From Treponema sp. UBA6988 (lineage in GTDB: Bacteria; Spirochaetota; Spirochaetia; Treponematales; Treponemataceae), in the NCBI GenBank assembly GCA_002448445.1, contig DJYC01000068.1, positions 1 to 50,386 of the forward strand: a DNA stretch of 50,386 nt, read 5' to 3'. Made by a program: the position numbers and the translations under genes. Every line of letters starts with the position of its first letter. Position 1 is the first letter of the stretch. Under the pieces are notes generated by a model, which saw only the letters and a program-made list of their open reading frames with translations, searched no databases and was not told the DNA's origin. Shown piece after piece: positions 43,712 to 50,386 of this stretch.

Positions 43712-43727
43712 CTTGGGTGTTAAAGTA

Positions 43728-44339
43728 ATGAAAACCATTCCCGGCCCTTCAAAGAGAAGGCTTGTTTTACTGGAGCGGCTTCTTGCGGGCCTAAAAGAAA
43801 AAACAATCACTTCTCAAAGGATAGAAGAGCTTACCGGATGGTCGGCTGCCGTTGTGCGCAGGGACATTTCGCTTTTGGAAGTGAAGTGCGGTGCCAGCAA
43901 CGGTTACAAGACGGAAGAGCTAAAGGAAGCTTTGTGCCGTGCCTTTAACATTTCCAAGGAACTGCAAAAGTGCTGCATAGTGGGGCTTGGCCGTATGGGT
44001 CAGGTTCTTTTGGACAACATGGAGATTGAAGGTTCGCCCTTCAAGATTGTGGCCGGTTTTGACAGCAACGTTAACAGGACGGAAGTGCTACGTTCGGTTT
44101 TTCCCCTGCATCCCACCACGATGCTGGAGAGCGTTATAAAAAGCGAGGGCATTGCATTTGCAATTCTTACGGTTAACCCGGAGGAGGCGCAGAGTACGGC
44201 AGCCCGCCTTGCCGCTTGCGGAATAAAGGGAATTGTAAACTACACGCCCTGCGTGCTTTCGGTTCCAAGTTCAACAAACGTGGAGAACGTTTCGCTTTTG
44301 ACCGCCCTGGAAACCCTGAGCGCCTGGCAGAATGGTTAG
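43728..44339 (+). CDS. rex: Redox-sensing transcriptional repressor Rex
   Basis: 203 residues from ATG 43728, the usual Rex length. N-terminal winged helix (PSKRRLVLLERLLAGLKEKT; SAAVVRRDISLLE, where Rex typically has S-A-A-Q-V-R-K-D-L). NAD(H)-binding Rossmann fold CCIVGLGRMGQVLLDN, then FKIVAGFDSNVNR, and the dimer-swapped C-terminal helix (NVENVSLLTALETLSAWQ). Rex leaves DNA when NADH rises, switching on fermentation and respiration genes. An operator-like palindrome sits in its own leader. serC follows 84 bp downstream on the same strand, so serine synthesis may be co-regulated. Confidence 0.88.
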   Translation: MKTIPGPSKRRLVLLERLLAGLKEKTITSQRIEELTGWSAAVVRRDISLLEVKCGASNGYKTEELKEALCRAFNISKELQKCCIVGLGRMGQVLLDNMEIEGSPFKIVAGFDSNVNRTEVLRSVFPLHPTTMLESVIKSEGIAFAILTVNPEEAQSTAARLAACGIKGIVNYTPCVLSVPSSTNVENVSLLTALETLSAWQNG

Positions 44340-44373
44340 TGCAAGTTTGTGTTTTTGATGTAAACAATTAAGG

Positions 44374-44393
44374 TTACTGGGGAAGCCCGGTAA
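44374..44393 (+). other. 8-bp leader hairpin upstream of serC
   Basis: TTACTGGG pairs with CCCGGTAA (one G-U) around a GAAG tetraloop. No T-run. Probably a 5' UTR stem of the serC mRNA; function unknown. Confidence 0.4.
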
Positions 44394-44423
44394 AGACAAA
44401 TCTATATGCAATGGAGTAAAGCG

Positions 44424-45557
44424 ATGAGCAGAGTGTACAATTTTAGCGCAGGACCAAGCTGCCTGCCGGAAGAAGTGTTGAAGGAATGTGCCGCCGAGAT
44501 GTTGGACTATAACGGAACAGGTCAGTCCGTTATGGAGATGAGCCACCGCTCAAAGGCTTATGAGCCAATCATTCAAGATGCAGAAGCCATGATTCGCAAG
44601 CTTATGAAGGTGCCGGACAACTACAAGGTTCTTTTTGTACAGGGCGGAGGTTCAACACAGTTTGCAATGGTTGCACAGAACCTTGGCATTCACACTGGAA
44701 AGGCTGCCTACATCGAAACCGGTGTCTGGGCAAAGAAAGCCGCTGCAGAAGCAAAAAAACTCGGCGTTGAAGTTGACGTTATCGCTTCCTCCAAGGACAA
44801 GAACTACTCTTACATCCCAAAGGTAGAAAAGATTTCCGGCGACTACGACTATGCATACATCTGCTTTAACAACACAATCATGGGAACCCACTACGAGTAC
44901 ATCCCTGACACAGGAAAGATTCCTCTCGTAGCAGACATTTCTTCCTGCGTACTCAGCGAACCACTTGATGTTAGCAAGTTTGGCCTTCTCTTTGCCGGTG
45001 CACAGAAAAACCTTGCTCCGGCTGGTGTTACACTCGTAATCATCCGCGAAGACCTTATCCCGGAAGTGGAAAACTGCCGCGCTGGCACTCCAACAATGCT
45101 TGCATACAAGACACACGCAGACAACGGCAGCATGTACAACACACCGCCATGCTACACAATCTACGTCTTGGACAAGGTGCTCCACTGGATAGAAAAGAAC
45201 GGTGGTGCAGAGGGAATGCTCAAGCGCAACAAGGAAAAGGCTGAATACCTTTACAATTACTTGGACGGCAACGAGGGCAACTTCTACCACGCAACTACAG
45301 AGGTTGGAAGCCGCTCATTGATGAACGTTCCTTTCCTTACAAAGTATTCAACTGGTGCAGAAGACGAAGCTTCTAAGGCCAAGGAAAAGGAAATCAACGA
45401 CAAGTTCGTAAAAGAAGCCGCCGCTGCAGGACTTGTAAACCTTAAGGGCCACCGCTTGGTTGGCGGAATGCGCGCCTCCATCTACAACGCAATGACCCTC
45501 GACGGAGTAAAAGCCCTTGTAGACTTTATGAAGAAGTTTGCAAAGGAAAATAAGTAG
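44424..45557 (+). CDS. serC: Phosphoserine aminotransferase
   Basis: 377 residues from ATG 44424 (GGAG 8 nt upstream), giving the family N-terminus MSRVYNFSAGPSCLP. PLP-fold features: MSHRSKAYEPIIQDAEAMIR, FVQGGGSTQFAMVAQNLG, ADISSCVLSEPLDVSKFG, and the Schiff-base Lys in FAGAQKNLAPAGVT. The C-terminus has GHRLVGGMRASIYNAMTLDG. It makes 3-phosphoserine from 3-phosphohydroxypyruvate and glutamate, the second step of serine synthesis; also used in pyridoxine synthesis in some bacteria. GC content is higher than in the following insertion. Confidence 0.95.
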   Translation: MSRVYNFSAGPSCLPEEVLKECAAEMLDYNGTGQSVMEMSHRSKAYEPIIQDAEAMIRKLMKVPDNYKVLFVQGGGSTQFAMVAQNLGIHTGKAAYIETGVWAKKAAAEAKKLGVEVDVIASSKDKNYSYIPKVEKISGDYDYAYICFNNTIMGTHYEYIPDTGKIPLVADISSCVLSEPLDVSKFGLLFAGAQKNLAPAGVTLVIIREDLIPEVENCRAGTPTMLAYKTHADNGSMYNTPPCYTIYVLDKVLHWIEKNGGAEGMLKRNKEKAEYLYNYLDGNEGNFYHATTEVGSRSLMNVPFLTKYSTGAEDEASKAKEKEINDKFVKEAAAAGLVNLKGHRLVGGMRASIYNAMTLDGVKALVDFMKKFAKENK

Positions 45558-45570
45558 CTGTAGTTCATTC

Positions 45571-45615
45571 GGTCCCTGAGGCTCTCGAAGGGTGGTCCCT
45601 GAGGCTCTCGAAAGG
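45571..45615 (+). repeat. Left repeat array of the GIY-YIG element (two units)
   Basis: Two 22-nt units at 45571-45592 and 45594-45615 differ at one position and start GGTCCCTGAGGCTCTCGAA. They lie 13 bp after the serC stop. An outer inverted pair, TTCATTCGG before and CCGGATGAA after, brackets the array. The core CTGAGGCTCTCGAAG recurs inverted on the other side of the nuclease gene. Confidence 0.85.
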
Positions 45616-45643
45616 CCGGATGAATATAAAGGCAGGCGGTTTT

Positions 45644-45922
45644 ATGGCTTTTGTATACATACTAAAATGTTCTGATAATTCTTATTATGTTGGAAGTACT
45701 ATAAATCTAACGCAAAGAATCGAAGAACATAATAATGGTATGGGCGCAAATTATACAAAAAAAAGACTGCCTGTGGAGTTGGTTTATTTTGAGGAATGCC
45801 AAAGTATAGAAACTGCTTTTGAACGTGAAAGGCAAATTCACGGATGGAGCCGTAAGAAAAAGGAAGCATTAATCAATAATTTGCATGATAAACTACCTAG
45901 TTTGTCAAAGCGCTATACGTAA
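45644..45922 (+). CDS. Small GIY-YIG nuclease (UPF0213/YhbQ-like), repeat-flanked
   Basis: 92 residues from ATG 45644, where family homology begins (MAFVYILKCSDNSYYVGSTI); an in-frame ATG at 45620 is less likely. GIY-YIG features: VYI and YYVG strands with both Tyr residues, the Arg in LTQRIEEHNNG, and the metal-ligand Glu in ETAFERERQIHGWSRKKKEA. Single-domain GIY-YIG proteins are nucleases of uncertain role. The gene is AT-rich compared with serC and serA, lies between them, and is enclosed by inverted arrays of one repeat, suggesting insertion as a unit and a possible role in repeat spread. Confidence 0.85.
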   Translation: MAFVYILKCSDNSYYVGSTINLTQRIEEHNNGMGANYTKKRLPVELVYFEECQSIETAFERERQIHGWSRKKKEALINNLHDKLPSLSKRYT

Positions 45923-45933
45923 ACTAGGCTCTT

Positions 45934-46027
45934 GTGCTTCGAGAGCCTCAGCAACCGAGCCTGATGCTTTCAGCAACCGTGCTTCGAGAGCCTCAGCAAC
46001 CGTGCTTCGAGGGCTTCTGTAACCGGG
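45934..46027 (-). repeat. Right repeat array of the GIY-YIG element (four units, inverted)
   Basis: Units of 22-24 nt at 45934-45957, 45958-45979, 45980-46002 and 46003-46027. The first and third carry CTTCGAGAGCCTCAG, exactly the inverse complement of the left-array core. The second and fourth are degraded; a fifth, very weak, may follow to about 46050. Period about 23, equal to the left array. They lie in the leader of serA. Confidence 0.82.
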
Positions 46028-46080
46028 ATTTAGAGCTTTTACAAATAGGAAAACAAAATCTATTTTCGGAGGACACTTAT

Positions 46081-47259
46081 ATGTATAAAATTCAGACATT
46101 GGACAGAATAAGCGCAAAGGGACTGGACAACTTTCCCCGTGATGACTATGAGATTGCAAGCGAAATTGTAAAGCCGGACGCAATTCTTGTCCGCAGCCAC
46201 GACATGCTTTCCATGGAACTTGACCCAAGCGTAAAGGCAATTGCAAGGGCAGGTGCCGGTGTTAACAACATTCCATTCAAGGAACTTGGCCAGAAGGGCG
46301 TTGTTGTATTCAACACACCTGGTGCAAACGCAAATGCCGTAAAGGAACTTGTAATGCTTTCGCTTCTTTTGGCAAGCCGTCCCGTTATTGCCGCAAACAA
46401 GTGGACAAACACACTTGCCGGTAAGGGTGCAGAAATTGCAGGCCTTGCAGAAAAGGGCAAGAAGAACTTCATCGGTCAGGAACTTAAGGGAAAGACACTT
46501 GGTGTTATAGGCCTTGGCGCAATCGGTGCAATGGTTGCAAACCTTGGAATTGAATTTGGCATGAACGTAATTGGCTACGACCCATTCCTTTCCGTAGACG
46601 CCGCTTGGAAGCTTAACAGCGCAATCAAGCACGCAGAGACAATGGACACCCTCTTTGCAAAGGCAGACTACATCACGGTTCACGTTCCCGAAACTCCCGA
46701 CACAAAGGGCACAATCAGCGCAAACACAATCAAGAACATGAAGAATGGTGTGCGCATCATCAACATTGCCCGCGGCGGACTTGTAAACAACGAAGACGTA
46801 CTTGCCGCAATCAAGAGCGGAAAAATTGCCTGCATGGTAACAGACTTTGCAGCAGAAGAGCTTTTGAACAACGACAACGTAATCTGTATGCCTCACCTTG
46901 GAGCTTCAACTCCAGAAGCAGAAGACAACTGCGCTGTAATGGCCGTTCAGCAGTTGCGCGACTTCTTGGAAACAGGTGCAATCAAGAACAGCGTAAACTT
47001 CCCAAAGTGCAAGATGGATTCAGAAATCCCTGCAAACGGAACCCGCCTCTGCATTGCCCACAAAAACGTTCCCAACATGATTGCCCAGTTTACATCCGTA
47101 TTGGGTGAGGCAAAGCTCAACATCAGCGGAATGGTTGACCAGAACCGCAACGACATTGCCTACTGCCTTATCGACGTGGACGGAAAGGTGGACGAAGCTA
47201 CACTGGAAGCCCTTAACAAAAAAGAAGGTGTAATCAACGTACGCCCAATCTACGCATAA
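46081..47259 (+). CDS. serA: D-3-phosphoglycerate dehydrogenase with C-terminal ACT domain
   Basis: 392 residues from ATG 46081 (GGAGG 8 nt upstream); the frame is open further upstream only because it reads through the repeats. Substrate domain starts MYKIQTLDRISAKGLDNFP; Rossmann motif GLGAIGAMVANLGIEFGMNV with the NAD-selective Asp in GYDPF. Catalytic Arg in NIARGGLVNNED, Glu in DFAAEELL, His in MPHLGASTPEAEDN. The last 75 residues are an ACT domain (NMIAQFTSVLGEAKLNISGM). It oxidises 3-phosphoglycerate, the first step of serine synthesis. The serC-serA pair is split by the GIY-YIG element. Confidence 0.94.
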   Translation: MYKIQTLDRISAKGLDNFPRDDYEIASEIVKPDAILVRSHDMLSMELDPSVKAIARAGAGVNNIPFKELGQKGVVVFNTPGANANAVKELVMLSLLLASRPVIAANKWTNTLAGKGAEIAGLAEKGKKNFIGQELKGKTLGVIGLGAIGAMVANLGIEFGMNVIGYDPFLSVDAAWKLNSAIKHAETMDTLFAKADYITVHVPETPDTKGTISANTIKNMKNGVRIINIARGGLVNNEDVLAAIKSGKIACMVTDFAAEELLNNDNVICMPHLGASTPEAEDNCAVMAVQQLRDFLETGAIKNSVNFPKCKMDSEIPANGTRLCIAHKNVPNMIAQFTSVLGEAKLNISGMVDQNRNDIAYCLIDVDGKVDEATLEALNKKEGVINVRPIYA

Positions 47260-47337
47260 AAAAATTAGAAAAATTCTTTTGCGGCACTTTTGTATGCAAA
47301 ACATTTGTGCCCCAAAAGAAGCCCTCGTCATTTTTTT

Positions 47338-47410
47338 GAGGGGCTTTCCGGGGTTCCGGGGGCCCCAATCCCCCTCCATTCGCGGACAAGCCGCGAACGC
47401 TTCGCGCCCC
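47338..47410 (-). repeat. Dispersed GC-rich repeat, inverted copy
   Basis: On the minus strand: GAATGGAG, GGGGATTGGGGCCCCCGGAA, CCCCGGAAAGCCCC. Same block order as the 50303 copy. It abuts the toxin-tail fragment that follows, apparently marking where the toxin gene was truncated. Confidence 0.55.
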
Positions 47411-47591
47411 TACAATCCCTGCCGTGTTTGATATGCTATGTGGAATATTTGGTCCATTTTCTAAACCCATTGATAAATTGACGTTCTTACCCCATCCGCC
47501 TGCAATTAGCAACTCAAAAATTGGCGTTGCCGTAGATTGGCATTCAATGGATTCTGTTATTTTTTCATTACAAATGGTAGGTTATGAATGA
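47411..47591 (+). pseudogene. C-terminal tail of a lost (toxin?) gene
   Basis: The frame ending with TGA at 47589-47591 reads like true protein: TIPAVFDMLCGIFGPFSKPI, then KIGVAVDWHSMDSVIFSLQM and VGYE before the stop. It has no start and its 5' side runs into the GC-rich repeat. The stop overlaps the next gene's ATG (ATGA), the coupling expected of a toxin followed by its immunity gene. No domain recognised. Confidence 0.5.
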
Positions 47592-48499
47592 TGATTAAAA
47601 AGATTTATTTGCTTTCTTTTATATTGTGTATTTCCATATTTTCCGGCTGTTCACGGACAATATTTTTCTCTCGTAACATAACGGATAATTTTAGTAATAC
47701 AGATGCCTTGGAATTGGCAAAAGCTGTTCAGACAGAAAATGTTTCGAGAATAAAAAAAATATGCAGAAAAAATCCTGAGCAGATGTATGCAGTGGACAAT
47801 TCAAATCATTACACACTCCTGCACTGGTCTGTAAGATGCTTAAAACTAAAATCCATGAAAGCTCTGCTGGAATGCGGAATGGATCCTAACATACAATGTC
47901 CAGAAGGTGGAGAAACTCCGTTGTTTATGGCCTGCTGTTATGGGAAAATTCCCCCTGATTTTGTAAGGATTCTGCTTGACTACGGAGCGAATCCTGACAT
48001 TTCCTTGAAATCCGTTCCACTGGATTCCAATGGCGTTGTTAACGAATTTTACATTGAAGGAACGACACCTCTGATGATGCTTCCGTCAATGCATATACCT
48101 GATAAAAAGATTAACATGGAAAAGGCCAGGCTCCTTGTTGAAAAAGGGCATGCAGATATAAATTTAAAGAATGTTGATGGAGAGACTGCAGCTATTGAGG
48201 CTTTGAGGGTCAAGGATATAGAAATGGCAAGATATTTAATTGTTGACTTAAAGGCAAATGTAACGGATGATTATTCGTTCAATTATGATGAAAATATCCC
48301 CTTAAAAACTGTTGGTTTACTTCGCCGATGGTGGATTTTTCCATTGGATTCAGAAGAGTATAAAATAAAAATGGAAATTGTAAAGGAATTTAAAAATCAG
48401 GGAATTGATTACTATACAGAACCAATTCCTGCTGATGTAGAAAGACTGATAAAGAAAAAATACCCCGACACTTGGGAAGAATACATAAAGGTGTATTGA
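47588..48499 (+). CDS. Ankyrin-repeat lipoprotein, candidate immunity protein
   Basis: 303 residues; start ATG at 47588 or 47591. Signal peptide with lipobox IFSGC. Three or four ankyrin repeats: YTLLHWSVRCLKLKSMKALL, ETPLFMACCYGKIPPDFVRI, TTPLMMLP with MEKARLLVEKGHADINLK, and ETAAIEALRVKDIEMARYLI. Ankyrin proteins are common immunity partners in polymorphic toxin loci, and the overlap with a toxin tail supports this. As a lipoprotein it would protect in the periplasm. Alternative: a general envelope ankyrin protein. Confidence 0.7.
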   Translation: MMIKKIYLLSFILCISIFSGCSRTIFFSRNITDNFSNTDALELAKAVQTENVSRIKKICRKNPEQMYAVDNSNHYTLLHWSVRCLKLKSMKALLECGMDPNIQCPEGGETPLFMACCYGKIPPDFVRILLDYGANPDISLKSVPLDSNGVVNEFYIEGTTPLMMLPSMHIPDKKINMEKARLLVEKGHADINLKNVDGETAAIEALRVKDIEMARYLIVDLKANVTDDYSFNYDENIPLKTVGLLRRWWIFPLDSEEYKIKMEIVKEFKNQGIDYYTEPIPADVERLIKKKYPDTWEEYIKVY

Positions 48500-48513
48500 T
48501 AATTACGCCATGA

Positions 48514-48573
48514 AAACATGCGGAAATAGATCCACACAGATTTTATACAGGTCCGAGACCAACAGGAGAATAA
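48514..48573 (+). pseudogene. Short C-terminal toxin remnant before the next immunity-like gene
   Basis: Nineteen codons and a stop one base before ATG 48575 read KHAEIDPHRFYTGPRPTGE. The frame is closed upstream by a stop. The composition and position fit the end of a displaced toxin domain; the evidence is limited to 19 residues. Confidence 0.3.
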
Positions 48574-48574
48574 A

Positions 48575-49045
48575 ATGAGTCAAAAATTACCCGACTGGCT
48601 GGGAAAGAAAAGAACATATAACAATGAGTTTGGGGACGTTGAAAGAGAGATAATAAAATGGGAAGTTTTGTCTATTCAGAAAAAGCAACTTGTAAAGGTT
48701 AGATTTATAAGTGTTAATTCTGATAATAGACAGGGCATTAGGATTGCAATAGATGCTGGAAAAGGGACATTAACCACAAACGGTATTTCGGGAAGAGCTT
48801 TTGAATTGTGGGAAGATGAATGCCCTAAAGAATTCGAAATAGAGTGTTCATCAGATGGAGGGTATTTGAGTGTATACAATATATTTGAGAGAAATGAACT
48901 GGGATCAATGAAAAAATATTCTCAAATGGATTATAGCGGAATGATTCTTGAGCAAAAAGGAAATATCTATAGATATCGCTGTAATGATACAGGTAGAAAC
49001 ACTAATTTTGATAAGCTTGTGTTTGAAATCGAGCTTCTGAATTAG
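48575..49045 (+). CDS. Uncharacterised 156-aa cytoplasmic protein, candidate orphan immunity gene
   Basis: GGAG lies 9 nt before the ATG. No signal peptide or membrane span. Predicted beta-rich, with many charged residues (KKQLVKVRFISVNSDNRQGI; YRYRCNDTGRNTNFDKLVFE). No family recognised. It sits between an ankyrin lipoprotein and an Rhs toxin remnant and follows a short toxin-like tail, so an immunity role is inferred from position only. AT-rich, unlike serA. Confidence 0.5.
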   Translation: MSQKLPDWLGKKRTYNNEFGDVEREIIKWEVLSIQKKQLVKVRFISVNSDNRQGIRIAIDAGKGTLTTNGISGRAFELWEDECPKEFEIECSSDGGYLSVYNIFERNELGSMKKYSQMDYSGMILEQKGNIYRYRCNDTGRNTNFDKLVFEIELLN

Positions 49046-49141
49046 GTCAGTACCCATATTCCTATGCAAAAAAGAATTTTTCTGGTAGGATATAACAAAA
49101 TAGGCTCGGAGGCAAAGAAAAGACAGGAAAAGCTTGCATAA

Positions 49142-49759
49142 AACCGGCAGAAAGCCTCTGCTAGTCCAACATATGGCGGTTTGTACCATTACGCCGCCAA
49201 CTGCCCGGTACGCTATATAGACCCGGATGGAAAAGTTGCTATTGTAGATGATTTCTTGCTATCTTTCGTTGGAAATGCATTTGGAACTCGAAATGACGGA
49301 GTGTTAGCAGGAACAATCTCAAATTTTGTAACCAGTTGGAAAATGACCTTGCATAGTATGGTACATCCAATACAGACAATTTTGAGCTTACCACAAGAGT
49401 TATTGGGACTATTGTTTGGGTATGCATTTATTGAATTGTTTCAAGGTGAAGTTTCATTTTTCGGTGGATTCAAATATGTATCAACCCCTGCAAATTTTAT
49501 GAATGGTTCTGCCATAACATTAGGAAGTATAGGTATTGGTGATGATAATATTAATTATGCGACTTTGATGCACGAAAAAGGACATTATTTACAATCACTT
49601 ATTTTAGGTCCTCTTTATATTTTTGTTATTGGAATACCGAGCATTATTCATGCAAGTGTGCATTATAAGAAATGCAAAAATAAAGATTATTACCATTTTT
49701 GGACAGAAGCATGGGCAAATAGACTTAGAGACAAATACCTTTTGGAGACCGAACAATGA
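49142..49759 (+). pseudogene. Rhs-type toxin C-terminal region with zincin metallopeptidase domain, N-terminus lost
   Basis: The open frame begins after a stop at 49139 and reads SPTYGGLYHYAANCPVRYID then PDG, the conserved end of an Rhs/YD-repeat core. A variable region follows with hydrophobic stretches (IQTILSLPQELLGLLFGYAF) and a zincin motif HEKGH (49571-49585), then GPLYIFVIGIPS and a downstream Glu in WTEAWANRL as probable third zinc ligand. There is no ATG or ribosome-binding site at the beginning, so it is a displaced toxin module that needs recombination into a full rhs gene. The lipoprotein after it overlaps by ATGA. Confidence 0.75.
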
Positions 49760-50181
49760 TTTTTTACAAGAAATGTATTTTTTTTCTATACCTCGCATTG
49801 TTTTTGCAACTTTTTGTTTCATGTGATAATTTTCCAACAATCGGATTTTTGAATAGTACGGAAACAACTATTATGATTCGTTATGAGATAAATGAAACTT
49901 TCATAAAAGAAAATCTAGGTTTTTCAATGCAGGCTTCCCCTGTCATTATCAAACATGGTCAAGAACTTTCGCCTTTTTGTTTTTGGGAAGGAATTCCGCC
50001 TGAACAGATGTTAGCATCAGATGAATCAGAAGTTCGAGCGTTGTTGCAAGAATTCTTCAAGGATATATCGGTTTATACAATGGAAAATGAGAATGAACCA
50101 AAATTATTATACATGAAAGATGATGTTTTGAAATGTAAAATACGGCTTGACATGCCAAGCTTGATAATAAACATTGAGTGA
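49756..50181 (+). CDS. Lipoprotein, candidate immunity protein for the zincin toxin module
   Basis: 141 residues; ATGA overlap with the toxin module. Signal peptide with lipobox LFVSC (Cys25). The mature part is small and beta-rich (NSTETTIMIRYEINETFIKE; CKIRLDMPSLIINIE). No family recognised. Overlap and envelope location fit neutralising a toxin that acts in the periplasm; this is inference. Confidence 0.65.
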   Translation: MIFYKKCIFFLYLALFLQLFVSCDNFPTIGFLNSTETTIMIRYEINETFIKENLGFSMQASPVIIKHGQELSPFCFWEGIPPEQMLASDESEVRALLQEFFKDISVYTMENENEPKLLYMKDDVLKCKIRLDMPSLIINIE

Positions 50182-50254
50182 GAAATCTGCTTATCACCCC
50201 CACATCTAGCGTCCCTGCGCCACCGCGAACCCACCCCTATTATTCCCAACAATC

Positions 50255-50294
50255 GGCATTTGTGGGAATAAACAGTTTGTGGAAATGCCTTTTT
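50255..50294 (+). terminator. Terminator after the toxin-immunity module
   Basis: GGCATTT (50255-50261) pairs with AAATGCC (50283-50289), 21-nt loop, five T. Confidence 0.6.
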
Positions 50295-50302
50295 GCAGAT
50301 GG

Positions 50303-50386
50303 AGCCTAGCCCCGATTGGAAGGGCGGCGAAGCCGTTGCCGCCAGGCAATGGAGCGGGAAGGGACCCGCGGAACCCTGGAAAGCGG
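50303..50386 (+). repeat. Dispersed GC-rich repeat, cut by the window end
   Basis: CCTAGCCCCGATTGGAAGGG, then GGCGGC hairpin arms, GCAATGGAGCGGGA and GCGGAACCCTGGAAAGCGG at the edge. It is the best match to the copy at 27083 at both ends. Confidence 0.65.

Noticed and set aside
43671..43727. Upstream rex start (MLKKQAVFCENIHSLG)
   Set aside because: It would place the Rex operator inside the coding region and adds residues not seen in the family; ATG 43728 gives the normal length.
44365..44405. Cobalamin-riboswitch-like GGGGAAGCCCGGTAAAGAC
   Set aside because: No B12 box or other conserved helices are found nearby, and serC is not a cobalamin-regulated gene here; the bases are explained by a local hairpin.
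45571..46027. CRISPR array
   Set aside because: Units are 22-24 nt with at most one base between them, so there are no spacers; they are inverted around a gene and no cas genes are present.
45934..46080. Extension of serA 49 codons upstream through the repeats
   Set aside because: The translated extension simply repeats LREPQQP-like units from the DNA repeats; ATG 46081 has GGAGG and the conserved family start.

Overview
The window reads as a chromosome segment of a host-associated spirochaete, most likely a gut or rumen Treponema. This rests on gene content (Rex, ParAB, DctP-type and YtfQ-type binding lipoproteins, class III cyclase, methyl-accepting chemotaxis protein, GH16 and GH95-like proteins), on protein style, and on moderate GC with AT-rich accessory stretches. 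It is inference; no database search was run.

Layout, left to right. 1-2.2 kb: the end of a DUF2281 antitoxin-like gene and a GH95-related protein that appears to have lost its catalytic residues. 2.4-3.9 kb: an RlmB/TrmH-type RNA methyltransferase and a YchJ-like SEC-C protein. 4.1-5.6 kb: an unrecognised three-gene cassette (small membrane protein, membrane-anchored transglutaminase-like protein, helical protein), bracketed by halves of a dispersed repeat. 5.9-10.6 kb: a YtfQ-YtfR-YtfT-YjfF-type pentose/furanose ABC importer with a hairpin terminator between binding protein and ATPase. 10.7-13.4 kb: a metal-type ABC importer whose ATPase carries an N-terminal DUF1893 domain. 13.4-14.6 kb: an iron-sulfur aldo/keto reductase. 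14.6-21.1 kb: a tightly packed minus-strand operon encoding ribulokinase, ribulose-5-phosphate 4-epimerase, a second YtfQ-like lipoprotein, a YesM-type kinase and a YesN-type regulator. This looks like an arabinose operon that carries its own three-component sensor, probably controlling the importer at 5.9 kb.

21.3-32.2 kb holds YchF, two SH3-like envelope proteins, an HD hydrolase, an orphan AraC-type regulator, ParA/ParB and a chemoreceptor co-transcribed with a lone TRAP binding lipoprotein. 32.3-43.1 kb holds a secreted GH16 laminarinase-like enzyme, a protein with four tandem TPM domains and its zinc-ribbon partner, an adenylate cyclase, a CAU tRNA, a small outer-membrane-type protein, an acyl-CoA synthetase and a Fic protein.

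43.5-47.3 kb: a Rex redox repressor with two operator-like palindromes, then serC and serA. Between serC and serA sits a small GIY-YIG nuclease gene flanked by inverted arrays of a 23-nt-period repeat. This is the most interesting structure in the window: it looks like a nuclease-associated repeat element that split a serine operon. 47.4-50.2 kb: debris of Rhs-type polymorphic toxins, with toxin tails, a zincin toxin domain attached to an Rhs core remnant, and candidate immunity genes (two of them lipoproteins). GC-rich dispersed repeats recur at 27.1, 33.8, 47.3 and 50.3 kb, and as halves at 3.9 and 5.6 kb.
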